Assembly: GCA_012862575.1 (NCBI GenBank) | Contig: BLSF01000020.1 | Span: 531,011 to 595,010 of the forward strand | Reading direction: 5' to 3' | Length of the DNA stretch: 64,000 nt | Source of the DNA: Parietichytrium sp. I65-24A | Lineage: Eukaryota; Sar; Bigyra; Thraustochytrida; Thraustochytriidae | Shown: positions 10,089 to 19,050 of the stretch, piece by piece | How positions within the stretch are numbered: position 1 is the first letter of the stretch | Layout of the letters: each line of letters begins with the position of its first letter | Made by a program: the position numbers and the translations under genes | Notes under the pieces: model-generated | Databases searched by the model: none | The model's input: only the letters and a program-made list of their open reading frames with translations | What the model was told of the DNA's origin: nothing

Positions 10089-13000
10089 ATGAAGAAGGCC
10101 ACGCAGGCGGAGCATAGGGAGGCGCTGGTTGAGGATAAAACGCCGCTTAACAGACTGCAAGGCTTCTTGACGAAAAGGTCCTCCAAAGGAGCGTGGCAGA
10201 AGAGATACTTTTGCGTCAACAATCAGTACCTGAATTATTTCTCGTCGAGGAAGATGAAGGAGCTTCGAGCGAGCTGCGATCTTACCGAGCTCGTGGAGGA
10301 GCCGTGTTTGCAAGGACGGTTTGGGGAATTTATGCTCAAGTTTGCTGACGGCGAGCTGCTCGTTCGCGCAAAGAGTCTAAAGGAGGCAGACGAGTGGGTG
10401 CATGTGCTGTGCGAAAGGAGATCGTATTTCCTTACTGGACCTGGCTCAAAGTTGATTGATGCTGATGATTCAGAAAACGATCGGAAAGAGTCTATACCCG
10501 CAGATGGAGCCCTAACAAAACCACTGAGCCCGACTCAAAGTTCACCCCGCCTTCAAGCGCCTTCGACAAGTTCTGAAGGCAGCTTGGAGTCGAGCGGGGA
10601 CTTGGTTGCACAGACTCAGACAAGAGCAAAGCTCTTGACGTCACGTAAAAACACTGTAAAGGCGAGGGACAACGAATGGGAAGCATTTGCTGCAGAGAAT
10701 TGTGTCAAGTCAGGCTCCCTAATGAAGCAGTCACCTAGTCGATTCAAAGCGTGGCAATCAAGGCATTTTCGGCTCATCGACGGAGCTTTGTACTATTACA
10801 AAAGTGACAAGCACGAGTTTGGCAATTTTCAGGGAAGGATTGTGCTTGATAAAGCCTGTCAAATTCTGCCTTCTCAGGGAGACGCTTATAGCTTTGATAT
10901 CGTAACCCCGCTCCGAACCTTCGAGTTACGTGCGGACACAGTAGCGAAACGGCAGGACTGGATTGGCGCGCTAGAGGAACACCGCAAAATGGTGGAACAG
11001 CAACGCCAGCAAGTGCTTGACAACGCTTCCAAGCTCGAGGACATGGAGCTAGAGCAAGAGAGAGCACGAATAGAAAAGGAGATGGAGGAGCGCGTGCCGG
11101 CTTGGATGACAATTTGGGATGCCTCTGACCCGGTCGATCGAATGGAGAAGCTGCAAATCAAATTGCGCGACAAATTCAAGGATTCTGCTTCGAATCTGGA
11201 GCGGACAATCGTAGCCTCGACGGGCCTCATCGAAGAGCTTGACGAGCTCTCTTCGGTGTGCCTTGGGCCTCTCTGCAGACCAGATATTTTGACCGAGTTC
11301 GTTCGTACCTACCATTTGCGGGTGGAAAATGAGATTGGTTATTACGTATCAAGCGAGAAGTTTGAGGACTTGACAATCACCGATATTCTGCGATTGCTGG
11401 ACCTCGTCACCGCTTACGAGGACTTTATGAAGAAACTCACGACTGGTCCACACGGAAACCAGCTCAAAGAGCAGCTTCCACCGTCCACGATGAGCGACAA
11501 CGTAGACCGCATGGGCGCCAGATACCTCTGCGAGCTGCAAGACTCTCTCGGAACGTGGATTGAAAACATCATCAGCTCACAAATTGCTCGTGGAGAAAGC
11601 AACGTGGAGTCGATCTCTCAAGGAAGCGGCATACTGTGCACCTCGGCTCCGGTAGACCTCTTCAACATGGTGAATGAGACGCTTTTGATGGCCAAGCAAT
11701 CTGGTGTTGAACAACTTCAAGGTGCTGTACTTCAATGCTGCCTTGTCGTCCTGGCAGACTATATGGCAAATTTGATGCATGAGCTGGAGCGCACTGAGCG
11801 GGGCAAGCAACTCACCAAGGATCTGCGATTTGTTTGCGCTCTCGCGAATGACTGTTTCAGATCCATCGAGTTCTTGGACGAACTTGAGAATGGCGAATTT
11901 GGCATTGCGACAAAAGATGCTGGGATTGACTGGGAGCCGATTCGAACTAAGTTTGAGCAGTCAGCGTTCTCGTTGCTGTCTCTGGCAATCGAAATGATCC
12001 ATTCGGACGTCGAGGTTCTAACGGATCAACTCTTCACCCCGTCGCACCTGGAAGTTTCGAGGGGAGACATATCCGCAAATGTGATGGCTAGAATTGCTGC
12101 AACCCTTCAGGACTACTTGGAAGACCTCAAGGCGTTCTTGTACCCTGCATATTTTCGGAAATTGCTTCGTCTCTTGATTCGCGACATGGTGGTCAAGTAC
12201 TGCGCGCGATTTGTTTCTCTTTCGCCAGTGTTTCAGAATCCTCAAAAGTATGTTGACGAAGTGATCCCCGAAAAAGGGGCATACTCCTTCGCTACGAAGT
12301 TCTCCTCGTTGCACAGCAAGTCAGAGTGCATTACAATAGAAGATGTGTTTCACATGAAAGCGGATAAAGAAGGTTTCTTGGAGACGCTATCTGTGATCGT
12401 CTTTGATGCAGAAAAGTACTTTGCCAAAGAATTCTTCGTTTGGCAATCGATTCTGGATCTCGTGACTGTCTCGCCGGAGGTGTTCCCAAGCGCAGTCATG
12501 AAGCTCTGCTCTGACCAGCCTGCGCCGGTGCACAAGGCCATTGTTGCCACCGCTCTTTCCTGCTTGTCTCTTCGGACAGACGTGCCAGATCATCAATGTC
12601 AAGAGATTCTACAATCTATTCGCTCAAGCATGAACGAGTCGCAGGTAGTAAAGTCTCTCTGGAACCCCGTCAAGGGCGATGCCACTTCAGGCGGAACTGC
12701 AGAAGTGTATCAGCGCATATGGCCTTCGCTCATGGTTCGAGGAAAACTATCTCTTCAAATTAAGAACATCGCAGCGAAAGCAAAGACAAGTATTCGCAAA
12801 ACCGAGAGCGCCGAGAGCCAAGCGAAAGCAGCATTCTTTAGTTTGGCATCGTCAGTCGCACAAAGCTTAACCGGAGGATTGATTTCACCAGCTCAGGCGA
12901 TTCCCAAGGAGGAGGCTGAATACGAGATCGAGAGCAAAGGTTGTGGTTCCCCAAAAGTAGAAGAAATTAGCAAGATCGACGAAGCTGCTGAATTCCCAGT

Positions 13001-14390
13001 CAATCGCGAACGTAGGGCGACTTCTATCACCGAAGCGGTTCAAACAGATATATCCTTGGAGGCCTCGTTGGCAAGAAAGCAGTGGAGGCTCGTCAAGTTG
13101 GATGTCACGGAAGACATCCGAGACGTTGACCTTCACGGCTACCTTGAAATTAGGCTGGAGGACGGTCTGCAGTCATGGGCGCGCAAGTGGTTCCTCGTCC
13201 ACAAGGCTATGGAAGAGAAAACTGGCCAGTGGAAACTAGCACTGTCTTTTCATGACTCTCCGCAGGCTCCTGTCCGTACGCGGGTTTTTTTGGAGCAAGT
13301 AAACAAGATCGATCTGGTAACTCCTTTGCCAGTGAGACTGGCCGCAGATGGCATCTCTCTCGTGCTAGTGAAGGAAAAACTGTCCAAGATGGCGCAGGGA
13401 GACGCGGAATTCCAGATCATCACCAAAACCTCCACTTTTCATATTCGCGCCACTTCGATGAGCGAGACAATTACCTGGGTCAACGGTCTCAATAAGGCAA
13501 GCCGTGAAGCGAGACGAATTGCTTCGGTTCTCAAGGCATCGCAGGGTACGAGTTCCGCACCGGAAACCAGCGTTGCTTATTATGCCCATAACAGTATGGC
13601 CCAGCTGCGATCTCTCTGCACCACTAAAGGGCTGAAAGCTAGCCTCGACTCGTCCCGCGAGGAGCTTGTCGCGATGCTTTGTGAAAACGCCGCAACCCGC
13701 TATGACAAGGCATCCAATGCGGCAAAAGCTGACTGCGAGGAGAGACGGAAGCTCTTGCTTTCCAAGTCTGTGCCCGAGTTGCATAGTACTTGCGAGGGGT
13801 ATGGTCTGGACGCATCAAAATGCTTGACCAAGACGGACATTGTCAATCTTATTGTTGAAACTCAGCCAGAAATGGAGAGCCAAGCAGAGAAAGAAGCGCA
13901 CTTGCGTCAACTTGTCGCTCGTGGTCTCGCACTTGTCGAGGATGGAGAGCAAAGCATGGATGCAGAGGAGGTCGCCGGATCCCCAAACCCTCACATTGAG
14001 AATGCGATTGGGATCTTTGAAAGGGTCGCGAGAGAGGCGAACGAGGCCAAGTTCCCTCTCATCGAGGCTCGCGCAATGCATGGCTTGGCCACAGCGTACT
14101 CTGTGTCAGATGACCGCCGAGATGCAGCTCCAATGATGTTCGAAATGGCTTCGAACATGTTTTTTGGGGCTGGAGAGAAATCAGATGCGCGAAGTTGTGT
14201 CATGGACGCCGCCGAGTTGTATCGCCTAGCAGGGTTGTTCGAAGACTCGATTCGATGCTTGGTGGACTATGATACTAAAACGAGGTCTCTTGAGTTCTCC
14301 GGGAAGATTGAAGAAATTAGGCTGGAGATGACGAAGAAGGCCAAGGCGCCGTCCCGGTTTTCTCGCCTTTCAAACATGTTTTCCTCATAG
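10089..14390 (+). CDS. Multi-PH protein with Sec6-like tethering region and SAP-like motifs
   Basis: Single exon, 1433 aa from the first in-frame ATG. PH domain 1 spans about residues 21-112 (GFLTKRSSKGAWQKRYF to the DEWV helix). PH domain 2 spans about 203-302 (SGSLMKQSPSRFKAWQSRHF to RQDWIGAL). A Glu-rich helix follows. Residues about 395-825 resemble the exocyst subunit Sec6/EXOC3 helical rods, including YLCELQDSLGTWI and TSAPVDLFNMVNETL. PH domain 3 is at about 1014-1135. Two SAP-like helix pairs follow (about 1167-1200 and 1222-1257), then a TPR/SNAP-like helical C-terminus. PH domains bind phosphoinositides or protein partners, and Sec6 tethers secretory vesicles. A plasma-membrane-directed tethering role is therefore plausible but inferred. 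The domain order is unlike canonical Sec6, which has no PH domain and is about 750 aa. Confidence 0.8.
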   Translation: MKKATQAEHREALVEDKTPLNRLQGFLTKRSSKGAWQKRYFCVNNQYLNYFSSRKMKELRASCDLTELVEEPCLQGRFGEFMLKFADGELLVRAKSLKEADEWVHVLCERRSYFLTGPGSKLIDADDSENDRKESIPADGALTKPLSPTQSSPRLQAPSTSSEGSLESSGDLVAQTQTRAKLLTSRKNTVKARDNEWEAFAAENCVKSGSLMKQSPSRFKAWQSRHFRLIDGALYYYKSDKHEFGNFQGRIVLDKACQILPSQGDAYSFDIVTPLRTFELRADTVAKRQDWIGALEEHRKMVEQQRQQVLDNASKLEDMELEQERARIEKEMEERVPAWMTIWDASDPVDRMEKLQIKLRDKFKDSASNLERTIVASTGLIEELDELSSVCLGPLCRPDILTEFVRTYHLRVENEIGYYVSSEKFEDLTITDILRLLDLVTAYEDFMKKLTTGPHGNQLKEQLPPSTMSDNVDRMGARYLCELQDSLGTWIENIISSQIARGESNVESISQGSGILCTSAPVDLFNMVNETLLMAKQSGVEQLQGAVLQCCLVVLADYMANLMHELERTERGKQLTKDLRFVCALANDCFRSIEFLDELENGEFGIATKDAGIDWEPIRTKFEQSAFSLLSLAIEMIHSDVEVLTDQLFTPSHLEVSRGDISANVMARIAATLQDYLEDLKAFLYPAYFRKLLRLLIRDMVVKYCARFVSLSPVFQNPQKYVDEVIPEKGAYSFATKFSSLHSKSECITIEDVFHMKADKEGFLETLSVIVFDAEKYFAKEFFVWQSILDLVTVSPEVFPSAVMKLCSDQPAPVHKAIVATALSCLSLRTDVPDHQCQEILQSIRSSMNESQVVKSLWNPVKGDATSGGTAEVYQRIWPSLMVRGKLSLQIKNIAAKAKTSIRKTESAESQAKAAFFSLASSVAQSLTGGLISPAQAIPKEEAEYEIESKGCGSPKVEEISKIDEAAEFPVNRERRATSITEAVQTDISLEASLARKQWRLVKLDVTEDIRDVDLHGYLEIRLEDGLQSWARKWFLVHKAMEEKTGQWKLALSFHDSPQAPVRTRVFLEQVNKIDLVTPLPVRLAADGISLVLVKEKLSKMAQGDAEFQIITKTSTFHIRATSMSETITWVNGLNKASREARRIASVLKASQGTSSAPETSVAYYAHNSMAQLRSLCTTKGLKASLDSSREELVAMLCENAATRYDKASNAAKADCEERRKLLLSKSVPELHSTCEGYGLDASKCLTKTDIVNLIVETQPEMESQAEKEAHLRQLVARGLALVEDGEQSMDAEEVAGSPNPHIENAIGIFERVAREANEAKFPLIEARAMHGLATAYSVSDDRRDAAPMMFEMASNMFFGAGEKSDARSCVMDAAELYRLAGLFEDSIRCLVDYDTKTRSLEFSGKIEEIRLEMTKKAKAPSRFSRLSNMFSS

Positions 14391-14599
14391 TGCGGGACAT
14401 TAGTGACCCACGGTGAGCATCTTGCTGTCAAAATTTACATACTCGTGTACTCTATATATATATTTGTAATGTTTGTGACCTGTTCAGAAATTTAAGGAGC
14501 CCATAAGCGATTGAATTGCATTGGGGTTCGCGATTACAAACATCAAAGTGCAATGAAATGATTTGTCCCTATTAATAGTAGGACTGTGCGTGACTTCTT

Positions 14600-17311
14600 T
14601 CAAGAGAAACATGGACTTTGCTGGCCAGTCTGTTGAACATACCATGAATTGATCTTACTATCCATGGAATCTGCAATCACGGCTTCTGTTGGTAAGACAC
14701 CTTTAGTAGAGCGAACTTCTTTTCCCCAAGTCTTTTGCAATTTCTCAAGAGGTTGCTGCACCGAGTCGCAAAGAACGCTGGCTTTCCCGCCTTGGGTTAG
14801 ATAGGTGTTTTGAAACAAAATGATTCCTGTGGGGGCACCACAACCGCCATTAAAGCTTCCAACCTTCTCCTTGCAGGAGCCGTGGCAGTCGCGAAGGAAG
14901 CAGACGTTATTAGAGTACTCGTGCGCATGGCCGGGCTGGAAGGTGTCAACGTTGAAACAGTTTTGCCCATCGTAAGCTCGAACGATCACGAGGTTGTCCT
15001 GGAATTTTGAATCGTGACCCCCATAGTCCATCTTAAAGCCGTCACCAAAGAATACATTGTCCACAATGTGATAAAAGGATGACCCATCGTCATTGTCTAC
15101 GCCTTGGCTCGCCCCATAATTTGCGACAATAAAGTTTCGTTTAACAAAGTTTGGCGGCGTGTCGAAGCCGTATCTACCAGTGCTATCCCAAAGAAATGGC
15201 TGGCGATCCCACGAGTTGATCGCGCCGTGATCGCCGCTCTCTCTGCATGTATTAAACATCAGATTTCCAGTAACTAAATTGTTCCCTCCAAACCCGTCGT
15301 TGAAATTTACCGCAGCACGAGGCAAATTGAAGAAAAGGTTGTCTCGCAACTCTGTTTCGCAGGCCTTAGCTTGAAACCATGGGCTACTCTGCTTTTCATA
15401 CATGCCAATTTCGCGAACAACGTTCCGGACGACCTTTGTTCTTCTCGGCTGCAATCCATGCCGGCCATCCCACTTGTCGGTCGCCCCCCAGGCAGCCATC
15501 GCGCTATCCCCAATCCAGCTGAACTCGTTGTCTCGGATGAGCACGTCTCGAGTGCGGCCAAGCAATATAAGGGCGTTTCCGTCAAGGCGGGTGAACGTGG
15601 ATCGCTGGATAGTGATGTCTGAACTGTTCGAAACCATCAGTGCTGCGCCTTTGTACAGAGACCAGTCGCCGCCAGACGGAACGCCGTGCTTCTTCATGTG
15701 CGTGCGAACAGAGTCTCGAAAGCCGATATTTGAGATGGTCACACCCCTTGCTCCGTCGACATTAATAAGTGTTTCCAAGTGGGGGATCACCAAAGAGAGC
15801 TTATCGTCTGACGACGAAAATATTGGGTCTGAAGCATTCAAGAGGAGAGCAACAGAATTATTCTTGGAAAAATAAAAGAACTCCCCTGGGATATCAAGTT
15901 CTTCTAACACATTCTCCACATACCAGCGCCCGCTGATTAGCCGCGTGTCCTTCTCTCCTGTTTTTCGACACCAGGACCCGGCATAACCACACTGATCGCA
16001 CCGACACCAAGATCGCCCCCCTTGACTTCCCCCTCCCGGAGCAAACTTGAGCATGCCTTCGTCAGCATCGTGCGACTCTACCTCCCACGCGTTTGTGAAC
16101 CAAGATTGTCCATGCCATGCATGCACGATAGCCCCGGAGGGGTCAGACCAAGTTTGTATTCTCGCACCAGAGCCAGTTCCGTTTTTGTAGTAGGCAAGGC
16201 CAACAGGGAGCCCGACAGATCCGGCCAATGCAAATTGTTGGTCCACAAATGCCCAGCCCCCAGCAGAGGCGTTTCCGCACCAATATGATTCCCCGTAGGA
16301 TGTGTCCCACACTTCGTCGCACATCCCGCCTGATCCAGATGTGAACTGGTTGTACGTGGGCATAGTTGAATCGGTTTTCTGAAAGCCGGTTGGGTTGTCC
16401 TTCCTCCGAAGGTCGACGAAGGTGAAGTTTGGCGGGTCTTTTGGCGTTGGCTTAACCCATTCGCGCACCTCTGATGCTCCAACGCTCACGTGGACTTGGG
16501 CTGGACTCGCGTAGCCCCACTGATCGCGTTCCACGTCACCATTGGGCCATCGAGCGGCTTGGTACCTCACATGTGGGTTTAGGCGGAAGAGTCCTGGTAC
16601 AGATGAGAGACTGTTAGGGAGCTTGAACGTCACTTGCCGGACGTCGGCGTTCTCCCCTAAGGTCGTTGCCTTGTCAATCTCGTGCTGCTCAATGTCGATT
16701 CGAATTCCGCCGCTCAGCCAGGTCTTCTCGCCCCCCTCAGCGCCCCGAAGCTCTAATCCAGCGTCTTCATCAGTGAGCTGAATGGCTTCTTCGAGAAAGT
16801 AGAAGCCTGGGCTGAGTTGCACGATCTTGCACCTCCCGGGAGGCGTCTTCCGAAGTTTGTGGATTGCGCTCGTCAGAGACTCTACATCGTCTACGTCTAC
16901 CACCTCACAGTCGCGACCTTTTCCAAGCTCCTCTTCCTGCTGCAAGCCGGACAATGCTTCCAAATCCAACTCGTCTCTGAGCCCGGGCTGCCTCTTTACT
17001 GCCTCTTCGGGACGCAACCCGACGCTTGCGCGCCACTTTTTCCGCGCTTCCAACGCATCCTGCATTGACACCGCACAGGTCTTCTTCAATTCCAGGCTGT
17101 CATAAAGATCGGCGGGCTCCGCAGTGAGGATCGGCGAGAATTGAAATGCCATCATTCGCATCCTACATTCCAGCTGCTCCGAGCCATTTACTCCGGCGAA
17201 TCGTTCCGATACGAGCCCCTCCGGGATCCACGTTCCCGCCGCAGTTTGCGTCTTCAAGGCCACGAACAGACCCGCAATTGCGCTGCCCAGCATTCCCTGG
17301 CTCCACATCAT
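14600..17311 (-). CDS. Secreted right-handed beta-helix protein, GH141-like glycosidase candidate
   Basis: Single exon, 903 aa. It begins MMWSQGMLGSAIAGLF, a signal peptide, with a second ATG at codon 2. Residues about 105-190 look like the entry of a beta-helix. The central region (about 540-780) carries the repeated short-strand pattern of parallel beta-helices (GVTISNIGF, SSDITIQRSTF, TRDVLIRDNEF, TKVVRNVVREI, NNLVTGNLMFNT). ESGDHGAINSWDRQPF (about residues 700-715) resembles the Gly-Asp-His-Gly...Asn-Ser-Trp-x-Arg motif of GH141-type and related beta-helix glycosidases. A Cys-rich insert lies near residues 430-455 (WCRCDQCGYAGSWC). It probably acts outside the cell on polysaccharide. The exact family and substrate are not decidable by eye. 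It is convergent with the gene before it. Confidence 0.75.
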   Translation of the reverse strand: MMWSQGMLGSAIAGLFVALKTQTAAGTWIPEGLVSERFAGVNGSEQLECRMRMMAFQFSPILTAEPADLYDSLELKKTCAVSMQDALEARKKWRASVGLRPEEAVKRQPGLRDELDLEALSGLQQEEELGKGRDCEVVDVDDVESLTSAIHKLRKTPPGRCKIVQLSPGFYFLEEAIQLTDEDAGLELRGAEGGEKTWLSGGIRIDIEQHEIDKATTLGENADVRQVTFKLPNSLSSVPGLFRLNPHVRYQAARWPNGDVERDQWGYASPAQVHVSVGASEVREWVKPTPKDPPNFTFVDLRRKDNPTGFQKTDSTMPTYNQFTSGSGGMCDEVWDTSYGESYWCGNASAGGWAFVDQQFALAGSVGLPVGLAYYKNGTGSGARIQTWSDPSGAIVHAWHGQSWFTNAWEVESHDADEGMLKFAPGGGSQGGRSWCRCDQCGYAGSWCRKTGEKDTRLISGRWYVENVLEELDIPGEFFYFSKNNSVALLLNASDPIFSSSDDKLSLVIPHLETLINVDGARGVTISNIGFRDSVRTHMKKHGVPSGGDWSLYKGAALMVSNSSDITIQRSTFTRLDGNALILLGRTRDVLIRDNEFSWIGDSAMAAWGATDKWDGRHGLQPRRTKVVRNVVREIGMYEKQSSPWFQAKACETELRDNLFFNLPRAAVNFNDGFGGNNLVTGNLMFNTCRESGDHGAINSWDRQPFLWDSTGRYGFDTPPNFVKRNFIVANYGASQGVDNDDGSSFYHIVDNVFFGDGFKMDYGGHDSKFQDNLVIVRAYDGQNCFNVDTFQPGHAHEYSNNVCFLRDCHGSCKEKVGSFNGGCGAPTGIILFQNTYLTQGGKASVLCDSVQQPLEKLQKTWGKEVRSTKGVLPTEAVIADSMDSKINSWYVQQTGQQSPCFS

Positions 17312-17730
17312 TCGCCTTCAAGACACTCGCACTCTCCTTTTCGTCTTCTTGTTCTCCGAATACTTGGAGCTTTTACGCCCCAGCGGCAGCGATCTCACCC
17401 TCTCGAACTCTCTTCCTTAACTCTTCCTGCTCGCAGCTCTACCGACGCACTTACAAAAGAGAGTCTCTTCTGCTCTTGTGTTCTTACAGTCTCCAGCTCC
17501 CGACTCGAGCCTCGAGCCTCGCATGGACTTGATGACTTGAATGACAGTGAAGACGGTTGTTGCCAAGTCTTGCCAATGGCAAAGATAAAGATAATTCTTT
17601 TTCCTTTATATATAAAAGAAGATGGTAGATAGATCAAAGCAAACTATTGGCTTATAAATTCTGTTATTCTGTTATACTGATCTTGATCAAGATCATCATC
17701 ATTACAAGGACTTCCTAGCGCCATAACGGG
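17312..17730. other. Intergenic region up to a sequence gap
   Basis: The promoter side of the beta-helix gene (minus strand). It contains a self-complementary TTTATATATAAA (about 17604-17616), a possible TATA element in either direction, and a perfect 16-bp palindrome centred on TTGATCAA at 17679-17694, just before the unresolved base. No gene is seen. Confidence 0.5.
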
Positions 17731-17731
17731 N
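17731..17731. other. Unresolved base / assembly gap
   Basis: A single N. The flanking sequence does not read as one gene across it, so it is probably a gap of unknown size rather than one ambiguous base. The coding frame to its right enters mid-protein. Confidence 0.7.
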
Positions 17732-18798
17732 GAAACGATGCAAACTCCGACTTTTGGTTCTTTCTATATGGAATGGAAGATGGATCTGTGCAGGTGCATG
17801 TTTTGGACTACTCTTCTGGATGGATGTCGCCTCCCCAGGTGTCACGACTCCCAGATATTGAAGGTGTACACGAACAGATCGTTAAATTTCAGTGCTCGTA
17901 TCAAGATCAAGATCACGAGCAGACACGAATAATTTGGTTTTACACTGCCCCGCTAAATGGAACTGGTTATACTGCGCATGAGCTTTTAGTTGATGTGCAG
18001 AGTATGGAAATTGTCCAACGCAACGTTTTCGAAGGCATCTGGTCCGTAACTGATGACTTCGTAGAGTTCTGTGATGGGCGCTTACTCTATCGGAGTTCTG
18101 ATGCGCTCCTTACCACGGAACTGGAGTGGTACGGTAAGGATTATGGGGAACTCGGCGTCTTGACCCATTCAGGTGAGCTCAAGTTTTTCTCAACCTGGGA
18201 CCCTACCGGGAACGCAACGTACACGCATTCAATTTACGGGGTCAAGTCCATCATTTCAAGACGCGGAAGAGACCAGATCTTGTTTCAGAATGGAACCGTC
18301 ACTCCTTTTAGAGAATCTCTCCGTTACAACAGCTTATGGCAGCAACATGGCGTGCACTCTGCTTTGTGCACTCGCCACAGAGGATGTGTTTCAATCATGC
18401 AAGACACCTCACTCCGGATGTGGGAGGAAGACTATCCAGCTAACAAGGACCTCGCTTTAAAAGGCGTGAATGCATTCGAGCTTTTGGCTAGTTATTTTTC
18501 TATTGTGGCTTTCGAAGACGAAGACCGCACGGGCGCTGTTCTGGTCACAGAGAGGCAAGTTTTTCAACTCACCTTTCCACCAACTTCCTCACGAGCTCCA
18601 ACTAGCTCACCTCCTGACGAAGTTGTTCCAACACCCTCATCTGGTGGCAAAAATAAAGTTTCAGCAGGGATCATCGTCGGCGCAGTGCTTGGTGGACTTG
18701 CAGTCGGAGTTCTTTCGGCCTTTGCCGGCAAGAAATTCTTCAAGCTCGTACGTGATGACGACGAACAAACCAAGCTTGATCTCGCTCATCAGATATAA
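17732..18798 (+). CDS. Type I membrane protein with beta-rich ectodomain (5' end lost in gap)
   Basis: The frame is open from the N at 17731 (stop TAG at 17716 on its far side). It reads SDFWFFLYG, then the first Met at 17773 (341 aa from there). The region looks like repeats of a beta-propeller (VQVHVLD, GVLTHSGELKFFSTW, ILFQNGTVTPF, CVSIMQDTSLRMWEEDY). A Pro/Ser/Thr linker, one transmembrane helix (VSAGIIVGAVLGGLAVGVL) and a short charged tail follow. A type I protein needs a signal peptide, and none is visible from 17773, so the true start must lie in the gap. Receptor or adhesion roles are only guesses. It is convergent with the TTLL12-like gene. Confidence 0.6.
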
Positions 18799-19050
18799 AT
18801 TCCAAGCTCGTTCAGCTTCTTCGATCAATAGAGAACGCGAAGTCGATGACTCTGTGCTGCTGGCTCGCGCTGGGCTGTTATCGATTATGTATCCATGCAT
18901 CCCGTTCTGACAAAAGAACTAGGAAAGCCCTTGTAATTTTGATAATAGTTTGCTTGCACGATTAAAGAGGGGATGATGGCAACGACACTTTTACTTTGTT
19001 GTTGTGATTTCGTGTTCTACGTTTGTATTGTGTTCATGTGGTGGTGGAGC

